This document shows positions 1-7,300 of a DNA stretch of 16,055 nt, in pieces. The notes beneath the pieces were generated by a model. The model saw only the letters and a list, made by a program, of their open reading frames with translations, was not told where the DNA came from and did no database searches. This DNA comes from G021776435 sp046756245 (lineage in GTDB: Bacteria; Pseudomonadota; Alphaproteobacteria; Caulobacterales; Parvularculaceae), in NCBI GenBank assembly GCA_046756245.1, contig JBHHVZ010000064.1, positions 1 through 16,055 on the forward strand. Direction: 5' to 3'. The translations under genes and the position numbers were made by a program. How positions within the stretch are numbered: the stretch's first letter is position 1; the number at the start of each line of letters is the position of its first letter.

Positions 1-91
1 CAAGCCGCAGCCATGCCCAGAAGGCGAAACACCCGCCGATCTCCGCCAATGCGGCCGCTGCGTAAACAAGGAAAGACGTCGGACCAGGCAT
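1..91 (-). CDS. YnfA/UPF0060 family small membrane protein (5' part only)
   Basis: The reading frame starts at the ATG at 91-89 and runs off the left edge, so only about 30 N-terminal residues are visible. They read as one hydrophobic helix containing the segment AAAALAEIGGCFAFWAWLRL. This resembles the first helix of the YnfA/UPF0060 family, in which a glutamate followed by I/G-G-C-F and W-x-W-L is characteristic (E. coli YnfA has CEIIGCFLPWLWL). The family consists of inner-membrane proteins of about 108 residues with four helices, related to small multidrug transporters; their physiological role is poorly defined. The start codon shares one base with the TGA stop of the phosphomannomutase gene (TGATG), so the two are probably translationally coupled. 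Confidence is limited by the truncation; the missing part lies beyond base 1. Confidence 0.75.
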   Translation of the reverse strand, partial: MPGPTSFLVYAAAALAEIGGCFAFWAWLRL

Positions 92-1590
92 CAGAGCTTC
101 TGATTGTACGCGCCGACTTCCGGGTGGGCGCGCAAAACCGCGTCGAGTTCGGCGAACATGGCGCGCATGTTCTCTTCCGAAGTCGGACTTTCGACGACAA
201 CCACAAGCTCCGGCTTGTTGGAAGACGCGCGCACGAGCCCCCATGTGCCGTCTTCGGCCGTAATGCGGACGCCGTTCACGGTGACGACGTCGCGGATCTT
301 CTGACCGATGATCTCGCCGCCCGCATCGGCGCGGTCGACGAAGGCTTTCACCACCTTGTCGACAACAGCGTATTTTTTCTCATCATCGCAGTGAGGCGAC
401 ATGGTCGGCGACTGCCAGGTTTTTGGCAGACTCTTGCGCAGGTCCGAAAGTTTCCTGTCGGGGTTGCGGTCGAGCATCTGCAGGAGCGCGATGGCGGCGA
501 CGAGCCCGTCATCGTAGCCGCGCCCGATCGGTTTGTTGAAAAAGAAATGGCCGGATTTCTCGAACCCGGCGAGCGCGCCGAGTTCATGGCTCCTTCGCTT
601 TATGTAGGAATGGCCGGTCTTCCAGTATTCGGTCTTCGCGCCGTTTTTGAGAAGGACCGGGTCAGTCATGAAAAGGCCGGTGGATTTCACGTCGACCACG
701 AACTGTGCGTTCGGATGCAGCGCCGACAGGTCGCGTGCGATCAGGACGCCGATCTTGTCGGCGAAAATTTCCTCGCCCTCGTCGTCGACCACGCCGCAGC
801 GATCGCCGTCGCCGTCAAAGCCGAGCGCTGCGTCGGCGCCGTTCGCCTTCACCGCCTCGCGCATGGCGTGGAGCATTTCCATGTCTTCCGGGTTCGGATT
901 GTAATTCGGGAAAGAATGATCGAGCTCGGCGTCGAGCGGAATAACGTCGAGGCCAAGCCGGGAAAGCGTTTCGGGCGCGTAAGCCCCGGCCGTGCCGTTG
1001 CCGCAGGCGGCGACGACTTTCATTTTGCGTGAGAAAGAAACGCCCTCGGCCAGATCGGCGATATAGCGCTCGCGCATTCCTTCGATGCGGCGGTAGCGGC
1101 CGCCGGGCGCGTCCCTGAAGGCGCCCGTCAGCACGATCTTTTTCAAGCGCTCCATCTCATCCGGCCCAAAAGTGAGCGGCGCTTCGACGCCCATCTTGAC
1201 CCCGGTCCAGCCGTTTTCGTTGTGGCTCGCGGTGACCATGGCGACGCAGGGGATGTCGAGAGCGAACTGCGCGAAATAGGCGACCGGCGACAGCGCCAGG
1301 CCGATGTCGTTGACTTCGATCCCCCCCGTCATCAGCCCGACCGTGAGCGCCTGTTTGATCGAGGCCGAATAGCTGCGGTAGTCGTGGCCGACGACGATGC
1401 GCGGGGACTTGCCCATTTCGCGGATCAGCGTCCCAAGGCCCTGACCGAGCGCCTGCACGCCGAGCAGGTTGATTTCCGGCCCATAGAGCCAGCGCGCGTC
1501 GTATTCGCGAAAGCCGGTCGGCTTGACGAGGGGCGTCGTCTCATAGTCAAGCGTGTTAGGCTCGAGATCGGCGCGGGGTGTGAGCGGCAT
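91..1590 (-). CDS. Phosphomannomutase/phosphoglucomutase (AlgC/ManB type)
   Basis: This is a cytoplasmic alpha-D-phosphohexomutase of 499 residues that interconverts hexose 6-phosphates and 1-phosphates, supplying mannose-1-P or glucose-1-P for polysaccharide and LPS precursors. All four signature regions are visible: the phosphoserine loop TASHNENG (Ser about 122), the Mg-binding loop GFDGDGDR (Asp about 259, 261, 263), the sugar-binding loop FEKSGH (about 343-348) and the phosphate-binding loop RASSNKPE (about 454-461). The phosphoserine loop has Glu where TASHNP is usual. The start at 1590 is preferred because GAAGGAG lies about 10 bases upstream and the protein then has a normal family length; the frame is open for 37 more codons upstream, but that stretch is arginine-rich and unlike the family. 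It is divergent from the GFA gene and overlaps the ynfA-like gene by one base. Exact substrate preference cannot be read from sequence. Confidence 0.95.
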   Translation of the reverse strand: MPLTPRADLEPNTLDYETTPLVKPTGFREYDARWLYGPEINLLGVQALGQGLGTLIREMGKSPRIVVGHDYRSYSASIKQALTVGLMTGGIEVNDIGLALSPVAYFAQFALDIPCVAMVTASHNENGWTGVKMGVEAPLTFGPDEMERLKKIVLTGAFRDAPGGRYRRIEGMRERYIADLAEGVSFSRKMKVVAACGNGTAGAYAPETLSRLGLDVIPLDAELDHSFPNYNPNPEDMEMLHAMREAVKANGADAALGFDGDGDRCGVVDDEGEEIFADKIGVLIARDLSALHPNAQFVVDVKSTGLFMTDPVLLKNGAKTEYWKTGHSYIKRRSHELGALAGFEKSGHFFFNKPIGRGYDDGLVAAIALLQMLDRNPDRKLSDLRKSLPKTWQSPTMSPHCDDEKKYAVVDKVVKAFVDRADAGGEIIGQKIRDVVTVNGVRITAEDGTWGLVRASSNKPELVVVVESPTSEENMRAMFAELDAVLRAHPEVGAYNQKL

Positions 1591-1691
1591 CGCTGTCGTG
1601 CTCCTTCGGTCGCTTCGGGATCTTATTAGGCGCCGGGGCGCGATGCGCAACCGCCAGGACCGGCTCGGGCGAGGCGGACAGGAAGGAATCG

Positions 1692-2093
1692 ATGACCGCA
1701 AAAAGCTGGAAACAGGGCGGATGCCATTGCGGCGCCGTCGAATGGGAAGTCGAAACCGGCGACGCTGTCGAGGTCGTCGACTGCAATTGCTCGATCTGCC
1801 GGATGACGGGCTTCCTGCACCTGATCGTTCCGAAATCGCGGTTCCTGCTCATCCGCGGCGAAGACCGGCTGAAGGAATACAGGTTCGGCACAGGCGTCGC
1901 CAGGCATCTCTTCTGCAAAGTTTGCGGCGTGAAGTCGTTTTACGTCCCGCGCTCGAATCCGGACGGGGTTTCGGTCAATCTGCGCTGCATGGATCGCGCC
2001 CAATTCCGTTCGGTCGAAAGCCGCCCGATTGACGGCGTCAACTGGGAAAAAAACGCGCCTGCGCTTGCGAATCTGTCGAGGGAAGATGACTGA
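1692..2093 (+). CDS. GFA/CENP-V domain zinc protein
   Basis: This 133-residue protein belongs to the glutathione-dependent formaldehyde-activating (GFA) family, small cytoplasmic zinc-binding beta-fold proteins. The characteristic cysteines are all present: CHC at residues 11-13, CNCSIC at 31-36 and CKVC at 75-78. The founding member was reported to speed S-hydroxymethylglutathione formation from formaldehyde and glutathione, but most homologues are uncharacterised, so the enzymatic role here is an inference. The ATG is preceded by AGGAAGGAA at a suitable distance. Its 3' end overlaps the start of the uracil-DNA glycosylase family gene by 8 bases (ATGACTGA), which indicates co-transcription and probably coupled translation. 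It diverges from the phosphomannomutase gene across about 100 bases that must hold both promoters. Confidence 0.92.
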   Translation: MTAKSWKQGGCHCGAVEWEVETGDAVEVVDCNCSICRMTGFLHLIVPKSRFLLIRGEDRLKEYRFGTGVARHLFCKVCGVKSFYVPRSNPDGVSVNLRCMDRAQFRSVESRPIDGVNWEKNAPALANLSREDD

Positions 2094-2715
2094 ACCGCTC
2101 GCGCCGCTTCTGCGCAAGATTCGCGCCTGCCGGCTTTGCGCGACCGATCCTGCCGGCGCGCCCCTGCCGCACGAGCCGCGGCCGGTGTTGCAGGCGTCGA
2201 GCACGGCTCGTATCGGCGTCTTCGGTCAGGCGCCGGGCGTGCGGGTCCATGAAAGCGGCCGGCCGTTCACCGATCCATCCGGCGCGCGCCTGCGCCAGTG
2301 GATGGAGGTGGGCGAGGAAGAATTCTATGACGAGGCCCGGATTGCGGTGATCCCGATGGGCTTGTGTTTTCCCGGCCAGGACTCAAAAGGCGGCGATCTG
2401 CCCCCGCGAAAAGAGTGCGCCGAAGCCTGGCGCGCGCGTCTGATGGCGGCGCTGCCCCAGCTCGATTGCTGCGTGCTGGTCGGCGCTTACGCCCAGAAAT
2501 GGCATCTCGGCGCAAAAGCGGGCGCGAACCTCACGGAGACCGTAAAAGCCTGGCGGGACTTTGCGCCGCAGTTCTTTCCAACGCCGCATCCGTCCTGGCG
2601 AAACAACGCCTGGCTGAAAAAGAATCCGTGGTTCGAGGCGGAGCTTCTGCCGGCGCTGCAGGACCGCATTCGCAAACTGCTTACAAATGAAGGCCTGAGC
2701 GGCGCCCGGCGTTAA
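2086..2715 (+). CDS. Uracil-DNA glycosylase family protein, probable Fe-S type
   Basis: This 209-residue protein resembles the family 4/5-like uracil-DNA glycosylase superfamily, which removes uracil or other damaged bases from DNA. Motif I is seen as FGQAPG at residues 46-51, followed by ESGRPF and SGARLRQW, and motif II as PHPSWRN near residue 170. Four cysteines (C15, C18, C94, C111) have a spacing like the 4Fe-4S ligands of family 4 enzymes: a C-x2-C pair near the N terminus and two further cysteines 17 residues apart. The ATG at 2086 overlaps the GFA stop codon and follows GAGGGAAG. An in-frame upstream start at 2029 would add 19 basic residues read from inside the GFA gene and is unlikely. 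Motif I has Gln where many family 4 enzymes have Glu, so substrate range and activity are uncertain. Confidence 0.85.
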   Translation: MTEPLAPLLRKIRACRLCATDPAGAPLPHEPRPVLQASSTARIGVFGQAPGVRVHESGRPFTDPSGARLRQWMEVGEEEFYDEARIAVIPMGLCFPGQDSKGGDLPPRKECAEAWRARLMAALPQLDCCVLVGAYAQKWHLGAKAGANLTETVKAWRDFAPQFFPTPHPSWRNNAWLKKNPWFEAELLPALQDRIRKLLTNEGLSGARR

Positions 2716-2861
2716 CGCTTTTTCAGCCTCGAAGCGCGATGAAGGAAAGGTCGACCCCGCCGGGCGGGCGGGGCGATATTTCGCAATTCTGCGAAAGCGT
2801 GAACACGCATGAGGCGAAGGCGGGGCGGATGCGATCGCAGCCGGCGAAACTGAAAGGAATC

Positions 2862-3713
2862 ATGGCGCATTTCGCCTATGCCGGGCGGCGGTTCAACGCC
2901 TGGTGGGAAGGCTTCGACTTCGACGAGACCGCCGAGCGCGCGAACATCGCCGCACGCTACAACAGGGACGATCATTTAAGTGACGCCGCGACTGCGCCAG
3001 AATATGCGGTTTCGGAGGCGATCTGGGGCGAGGGGCGGTTGGAGCCGGGCAATCCGGCCTGGACGCTCAATCTCGCGCGCACCCTCGCATTGCCGACCCG
3101 GGCGGACGTCATGGTGCTCGGCGCCGGCGCCGGCGCGCCGCTGCGCGATCTCAGAAACGGCTCCAAATGGAAGGTCAGCGGCCTCACCCGCGCCGAGCTC
3201 AAGCTGCGCGACGGGCGGCTGCGTTCTTACGAGCAGGCGCTGCAGCGATTGAACGCCGCCTCGGCCGACGGGCTGATTTCGTTTTTTGAACTGCACCGCG
3301 ATCCCGATCCGGCCGCGTTTGCGCGCTTTGCGGGCGAATTGATGGTCGACGGCGCCAAGGCCGCATTTGTCGATTTTACCGTTGCGCGAAAAGGCGCGCG
3401 ATTGCGCTCCTGCTTTTCGCCGCCGCTTTCCGGCTCGCCGCGTATGATGGGCGATTATGAACGCGCGTTGCGCGCGGCCGGCTTTTCGGTTTCAGAAGCC
3501 GCCGACGAGACCGCGGCGTTCCTGCCGCTCATTGCGCGCGGATGGGCGCGTTGGAAGCGCGTTTACGATATGATCCGTGAAGCCGCCGACACGCGTCGCC
3601 GCGTCGAATTAATACGCATGCTGAATATATTGGCCTATCAATGGGCCGAAAGGTTCGACGCGTTACGCTCCGGCCAGTTGCAGGTCACCCGTTTTCAGGC
3701 GACCCGGCGCTGA
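2862..3713 (+). CDS. SAM-dependent methyltransferase-like protein
   Basis: This predicted cytoplasmic protein of 283 residues has a glycine-rich segment VMVLGAGAGAPLRDL (about residues 84-97) that looks like motif I of class I SAM-dependent methyltransferases. A later GFSVSEAADETAAFLPLIARGWARW segment (about residues 197-222, described here by position) resembles the C-terminal strand-helix region of such enzymes. Other motifs are weak, and no substrate can be named. The start at 2862 is chosen because GAAAGGA sits 5 bases upstream. An in-frame ATG at 2739 would add 41 residues of low-complexity, non-domain-like sequence and has no clear ribosome binding site. The gene follows the glycosylase gene on the same strand and converges on the lysozyme gene with a 15-base gap. 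It may be a degenerate methyltransferase without catalysis. Confidence 0.75.
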   Translation: MAHFAYAGRRFNAWWEGFDFDETAERANIAARYNRDDHLSDAATAPEYAVSEAIWGEGRLEPGNPAWTLNLARTLALPTRADVMVLGAGAGAPLRDLRNGSKWKVSGLTRAELKLRDGRLRSYEQALQRLNAASADGLISFFELHRDPDPAAFARFAGELMVDGAKAAFVDFTVARKGARLRSCFSPPLSGSPRMMGDYERALRAAGFSVSEAADETAAFLPLIARGWARWKRVYDMIREAADTRRRVELIRMLNILAYQWAERFDALRSGQLQVTRFQATRR

Positions 3714-3728
3714 CGCACGCTCCGCCGC

Positions 3729-4535
3729 TTACCGACGATAACGCATCCAGTCTTCAATGCGCGAATAGATCACGTAAACGACCGCGAGCACGATCAGGAT
3801 CATCAGCGCAAGTTGAATTTGCGCCTCGGCGTCATGCCTTCTGGCCAGATCGGCGGCCATCTCCGATTCCGGCGCGATCGTGCCGGTTTCCTTGACCGAC
3901 TCCTTAATATCCGAGAGGTCTTCGGCGCTGTTCTTGCCGAGCGTGGAGGAAAGCGCGCCGGCGCCGCCGGCCACCGTTGCGCCCTGAATCGTCCTGCTTT
4001 CAGTGAGCCTGGGGCGGCGCGGCGGATCCTCGATCGCAGAAAGGCGTGTATTCTCCTCGACCGCTTCCGGTTCGGTCACGATCGGCGGATTGGCCGGTTC
4101 GAGAAAGAGCGCCCGTTCGGCCGCACGCCGGCGAATCAGTCCCGCCACTTCACGCAGCACCCCGCCAATGGTCGCCTTGTTCCACCAGGTCAGCGCGTCG
4201 GCAGCGCCGAGTCGGTTTTCCGAATTGAGACGCTTGAGCGCAGTTGATTTCCGGAACTGGGAGCCGCCGATATTATAGACGAAGCTGACCAGCGCATCGA
4301 ATTCGTTCTGATTGAGCGGCACCTTGACGCTGCGCGACACTGCGTCGGCGTGTTCTTTCACGTCGTGGCGCAGCAGCGCGTCGGCTTCTTCGTCGCTGAT
4401 CCGCATCCCCGGCTTCACATCAGATCCGGTGTGGCCGTAGCCGATCGTCCAAATGCCGGCGATGTCCTGATACGCCTCCAGAACCTTGCCCTCGAAACGC
4501 TTGATGAGACTGAGGCCGTTGTCCGATATCTTCAT
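3729..4535 (-). CDS. GH24 phage-type lysozyme with C-terminal membrane anchor
   Basis: The N-terminal 145 residues form a T4-type lysozyme (GH24, N-acetylmuramidase) domain. The catalytic triad spacing matches T4 lysozyme: E15 in RFEG, D24 in YQDIAG and T30 in WTIGYGHT. The conserved NxxEFDALVSFVYNIG segment (about 75-90) and the closing GLIRRRAAERALF helix (about 132-144) are present. A Pro/Glu-rich linker and a small glycine/alanine-rich segment (about 186-199) follow, then a hydrophobic helix at about 240-257 with a short basic tail. There is no N-terminal signal peptide, so the protein is predicted to be tail-anchored; topology is unclear. The ATG follows GAGGGGG at about 9 bases. No holin, spanin or other phage gene is adjacent. 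It is either a domesticated phage lysozyme or a host cell-wall enzyme. Confidence 0.9.
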   Translation of the reverse strand: MKISDNGLSLIKRFEGKVLEAYQDIAGIWTIGYGHTGSDVKPGMRISDEEADALLRHDVKEHADAVSRSVKVPLNQNEFDALVSFVYNIGGSQFRKSTALKRLNSENRLGAADALTWWNKATIGGVLREVAGLIRRRAAERALFLEPANPPIVTEPEAVEENTRLSAIEDPPRRPRLTESRTIQGATVAGGAGALSSTLGKNSAEDLSDIKESVKETGTIAPESEMAADLARRHDAEAQIQLALMILIVLAVVYVIYSRIEDWMRYRR

Positions 4536-4669
4536 AAGCCGATACCCCCTCGACGGCCCAGTCTAACGCCGAAATTGCGGCGAGAACAGGACGGCGGGAC
4601 TGCGGGCTGGGCAGGCCCGGCTTTCATGCTAGGCTCGCCATTCTGCCAGCGTTGACAGTCGAGGGGATT

Positions 4670-5383
4670 ATGTACAACTTGTTGAAATCAAAGGTTATTT
4701 TCGCTTTTTTTGGGGCTCTTGCGATTTTCGCGGCGCCGGCTTCCGCCCAAAACGGCGCCAATGCGCTCCCTGGCGCGTCGCCCGTAATGCAGGACATAAA
4801 CGCGGATCTGGCTTTGTCGATCCTCGCCGGGCTCAATCTCAACGGCGAGTTGCGCAGCGACGGCGCGAGCGATCCCTTTGTCGTCGTGACGACCTCGGGC
4901 GGTGCGAAGTTCATCCTTCGCTTCATCGGCTGCAACGACCGGGTTCTGGCGACCGGGTGCGCCAGCGTCGTCGCTAACACTGCGTTCTCGAACGCCGGCG
5001 CCACTTACGATGAACTGAACGCCTTTAACGGGACTGCATCGGTCACCACCGTCATCAACAGCGCTTCGGACGGACTGATCATTTTCGGCCGTCACGTCAT
5101 TGTGACCGGCGGCGTGACGACGAACAATTTCGGCCTTGAAGTGGCGCTTTTCCTTGTCGACGTCCAAAGATTCATCGATGCGCGCAACGCCGTGGGAACG
5201 GCGATATCGTTCGACCGGAGCCGGGGGCCAAAATCGAAGATCGACGGGTTCGCCGGGCCGGATGCGCAAGGGCCGTCGCCAGTCATGACATCGGAAAGCG
5301 GCGCGGCGGAAACCGGCGTCGCCGTCGTCAATCAATGGTCGGCGGAATTCGTCACCGATGCGGTGAAGGCGTTCGTGAAATAG
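4670..5383 (+). CDS. Secreted YbjN-domain protein
   Basis: This 237-residue precursor begins with a typical signal peptide: K7/K9, a hydrophobic core VIFAFFGALAIFA, and a cleavage site after APASA near residue 27, so the mature protein is predicted to be periplasmic. The body (about 40-170) matches the YbjN-family pattern: an N-terminal helix LALSILAGLNL, a strand with a two-cysteine turn (FIGCNDRVLATGC), LNAFN before a strand (TASVTTVIN), and a helix after GGVTTNNF. YbjN proteins share a fold with type III secretion chaperone-like proteins; the roles of the secreted alphaproteobacterial members are not established. The ATG at 4670 is preceded by GAGGGG at 3-5 bases; a TTG 18 bases upstream is the only alternative. 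It is divergent from the lysozyme gene and ends 14 bases from the convergent FlgN-like gene. Confidence 0.82.
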   Translation: MYNLLKSKVIFAFFGALAIFAAPASAQNGANALPGASPVMQDINADLALSILAGLNLNGELRSDGASDPFVVVTTSGGAKFILRFIGCNDRVLATGCASVVANTAFSNAGATYDELNAFNGTASVTTVINSASDGLIIFGRHVIVTGGVTTNNFGLEVALFLVDVQRFIDARNAVGTAISFDRSRGPKSKIDGFAGPDAQGPSPVMTSESGAAETGVAVVNQWSAEFVTDAVKAFVK

Positions 5384-5397
5384 ACGGCGCCGACCGT

Positions 5398-5826
5398 TCA
5401 GGCGTTTTCATCAATGCTGACGGCGACGGGCTTGTCGGTCTTGCGGTCGTCATAGCCGGGCGCAGCGTCGGCGTCGGCCGCCTCGTCGGCGATCGCCCTG
5501 ACGACGCCTTCCGCCGCCAGCCGGGCGCCGTCGAGAAGGGCGCGCTGCTCGCTGGCGCGGGCTTCGAAATTCGCGGTGATCGCGCGTAGTTTGCCGAGAA
5601 GCGCCGCGCCGGCGTTGTCGACCAGCCCGCGGTCGTTGGCGATATCGCGGATCGACTGGGCGTAGACGGCTGCAAGGTGCGCCTTTTCGGCCTGCAACGG
5701 CGCCAGTTCGCGCGGCCGGCGCGTCGCCAGGAGATCGTTTTCGCGCATAAAGATCGCCGTGAGCTTTTCGGTGAGATCGATCAGCGCTTCGACTCGGGCG
5801 GCGGCGTCGCGGGAAGGGGCGGACAT
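5398..5826 (-). CDS. FlgN/FlbY-like flagellar protein
   Basis: This 142-residue protein is mostly long helices, with the pattern LIDLTEKLTAIFMRENDLL, then APLQAEKAHLAAVYAQSI. That is the layout of FlgN-type flagellar export chaperones, in which an E-x-x-x-L segment is followed by a K-x-x-L segment in a helical hairpin. FlgN in enteric bacteria chaperones the hook-filament junction proteins FlgK and FlgL. In Caulobacter-type genomes a gene at this position is named flbY, and I infer the same here. It is the last gene of the leftward flgI-flgJ set, starting 11 bases after the flgJ stop, with GAGGAG 8 bases before its ATG and overlapping the flgJ stop region. The acidic C-terminal tail (about 112-142) looks disordered. 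Identification rests on helix pattern plus context, so the exact function is less certain than for flgI or flgJ. Confidence 0.75.
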   Translation of the reverse strand: MSAPSRDAAARVEALIDLTEKLTAIFMRENDLLATRRPRELAPLQAEKAHLAAVYAQSIRDIANDRGLVDNAGAALLGKLRAITANFEARASEQRALLDGARLAAEGVVRAIADEAADADAAPGYDDRKTDKPVAVSIDENA

Positions 5827-5837
5827 GGCGCGTCTCC

Positions 5838-6152
5838 TCAGACGGTTGATGCGGTATCGGTCGCGGCTTGCATGCGAATGAGCGCCGCTTTCACCTGATC
5901 GGCGACGCCCAGTCCGCCGCGCGCGGCGATTGATCTGGCGTATTCCTCCTGCAGGAGGCTTTGGAAGGCCTCCTGCTCGGAACCGCCGCCGACAAGGCTC
6001 GGAGTTTTGACGGACTCGAACATCGGCTTGAGAAGCTCCGAGAGCACCATGGCTTCGAATTCCTGAGCGACGCGGGTGAGCCGCGCGTCCCGGGCGGCGG
6101 GCGAAAGCGCCGGATCCGGCGCGGCCGATGCGGAAAGGGCGGCGGCGTCCAT
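5838..6152 (-). CDS. flgJ: Rod-binding protein FlgJ (N-terminal domain only)
   Basis: This 104-residue protein corresponds to the rod-binding domain of FlgJ, which caps or scaffolds the flagellar rod in the periplasm during basal-body assembly. The family signature is the segment AQEFEAMVLSELLKPMFESV (about residues 29-48), followed by a Gly-rich stretch and FQSLLQEEYARSIAARGGLGVADQV. The C-terminal peptidoglycan hydrolase domain of enterobacterial FlgJ is absent, as is normal in alphaproteobacteria, where a separate enzyme opens the wall. Its ATG shares one base with the TAA stop of flgI (TAATG), so translation is probably coupled. It sits between flgI and the FlgN-like gene in one leftward operon. 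Confidence 0.93.
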   Translation of the reverse strand: MDAAALSASAAPDPALSPAARDARLTRVAQEFEAMVLSELLKPMFESVKTPSLVGGGSEQEAFQSLLQEEYARSIAARGGLGVADQVKAALIRMQAATDTASTV

Positions 6153-7300
6153 TACATCACCTCGATGTCGGCCTGCAGCGCGCCGGCGGTCTTGATCGCC
6201 TGCAAAATGGCGATCATGTCGCGCGGGCTGACGCCGAGCGCGTTAAGCCCGTCCACAAGCTGGCTCAGCTTGACGCCGCCTTCGACGATGCGAAGTTCGG
6301 ACGGCGGCTCGTTCGCGCCGACCGAGGTGCGCGGCACGACGACGGTCCGCCCGCGTTCGGAGAACGGGCTCGGCTGGCTCACCTGCGGCGTCTCGCTCAC
6401 CGAGACGGTGAGGCTGCCCTGGGCGATGGCGATGGTCGACACCCGCACGTCGTCGCCCATGACGATGACGCCCGACGCCTCGTCGATAACGACCTTGGCT
6501 CGATGATCGGGCGTGACAGGCAGGACTTCGACGGTGGAAATCAGGGCGACCATGTCGCCTTGATAGTCCGCCGGTCGAGAAAGAAGCACCGTACCCGGAT
6601 CGATTACGCTGGCGCCGCTGACGCCGAGCTCTTCGTTGACGGCCGCTGCGATCCGCCGCGCGGTGGTGAAATCGGGATTGCGCAGGGCGAGCCGGATCGA
6701 CGAACGCGCGGCGATGTCGTAGGCGATCTCGCGTTCGACAACGGCGCCGTTTGAAATGCGGCCGTTGGTGGGCACCCCGCGGGTGAGCGAAGCGGCGTCG
6801 CCGCGGGCGGCGAAACCGCTCACGGCGACCGAACCCTGGGCGATGGCGTAAACTTCGCCGTCTGCGCCATGGAGCGGGGTGACCAGCAAAACGCCGCCGC
6901 GCAAGGATTCAGCGTCGCCGAGCGCGCTCACAGAAACGTCGACGCGGGTGCCCTGTGTGGCGAAGGGCGGCAGGTTCGCCGTCACCATGACGGCGGCGAT
7001 ATTTTCGGTGTCGAGCGTTTCCGAGCGGATGTTGACGCCCATGCGCTCGAGCATCGATACGAGGCTTTCGCGGGTGAACGGCGTGTTGCGGATGCGGTCG
7101 CCGCTGCCGTCGAGGCCGACCACGAGGCCGTAGCCGATCAGCATGTTCTCGCGCACCCCTTCGATATCGGCGAGATCCTTGATGCGGGACTCGCTCCAGG
7201 CCGGCCCGACGAAGAGCGCCAGCGAAAAGGCCAACGCACACAGAAAAGCGCGGATTGGCGGCGCGGCGGCGAAACAGGCGGGGCGCGGGTGTGATGTCAC
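6152..7300 (-). CDS. flgI: Flagellar P-ring protein FlgI
   Basis: FlgI forms the P ring of the flagellar basal body in the periplasm, around the rod at the peptidoglycan layer. After a signal peptide ending near ALFVGPAWS, the mature chain begins with SRIKDLADIEGVRENMLIGYG, split here at positions 37-57, and continues with the family hallmarks LVVGLDGSGD, FATQGTRVDVSVSALGDA, SLRGGVLLVTPL, RGVPTNGRISNGA and, at the C terminus, LVDGLNALGVSPRDMIAILQAIK. A GTG start at 7300 is chosen: it is preceded by AGGAAAG at about 8 bases and gives a normal signal peptide and 382 residues. The upstream ATG at 7360 has no ribosome binding site and would push the hydrophobic core to residue 37. flgI is divergent from fliX, an arrangement known from Caulobacter, and leads the flgI-flgJ-flgN-like operon. 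Confidence 0.97.
   Translation of the reverse strand: MTSHPRPACFAAAPPIRAFLCALAFSLALFVGPAWSESRIKDLADIEGVRENMLIGYGLVVGLDGSGDRIRNTPFTRESLVSMLERMGVNIRSETLDTENIAAVMVTANLPPFATQGTRVDVSVSALGDAESLRGGVLLVTPLHGADGEVYAIAQGSVAVSGFAARGDAASLTRGVPTNGRISNGAVVEREIAYDIAARSSIRLALRNPDFTTARRIAAAVNEELGVSGASVIDPGTVLLSRPADYQGDMVALISTVEVLPVTPDHRAKVVIDEASGVIVMGDDVRVSTIAIAQGSLTVSVSETPQVSQPSPFSERGRTVVVPRTSVGANEPPSELRIVEGGVKLSQLVDGLNALGVSPRDMIAILQAIKTAGALQADIEVM

Noticed and set aside
13..1032. Long plus-strand reading frame of 339 codons opposite the phosphomannomutase gene
   Set aside because: It is the antisense shadow of a strongly conserved enzyme, and its translation resembles no protein family.
2700..2726. GCGTTAACGC palindrome followed by five T bases after the glycosylase gene, as a terminator
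   Set aside because: With a TTAA loop only three base pairs remain, too short for a credible intrinsic terminator.
3729..5383. Prophage remnant around the lysozyme gene
   Set aside because: No integrase, holin, capsid, tail or attachment-like repeat is present, and both neighbours are ordinary chromosomal genes.
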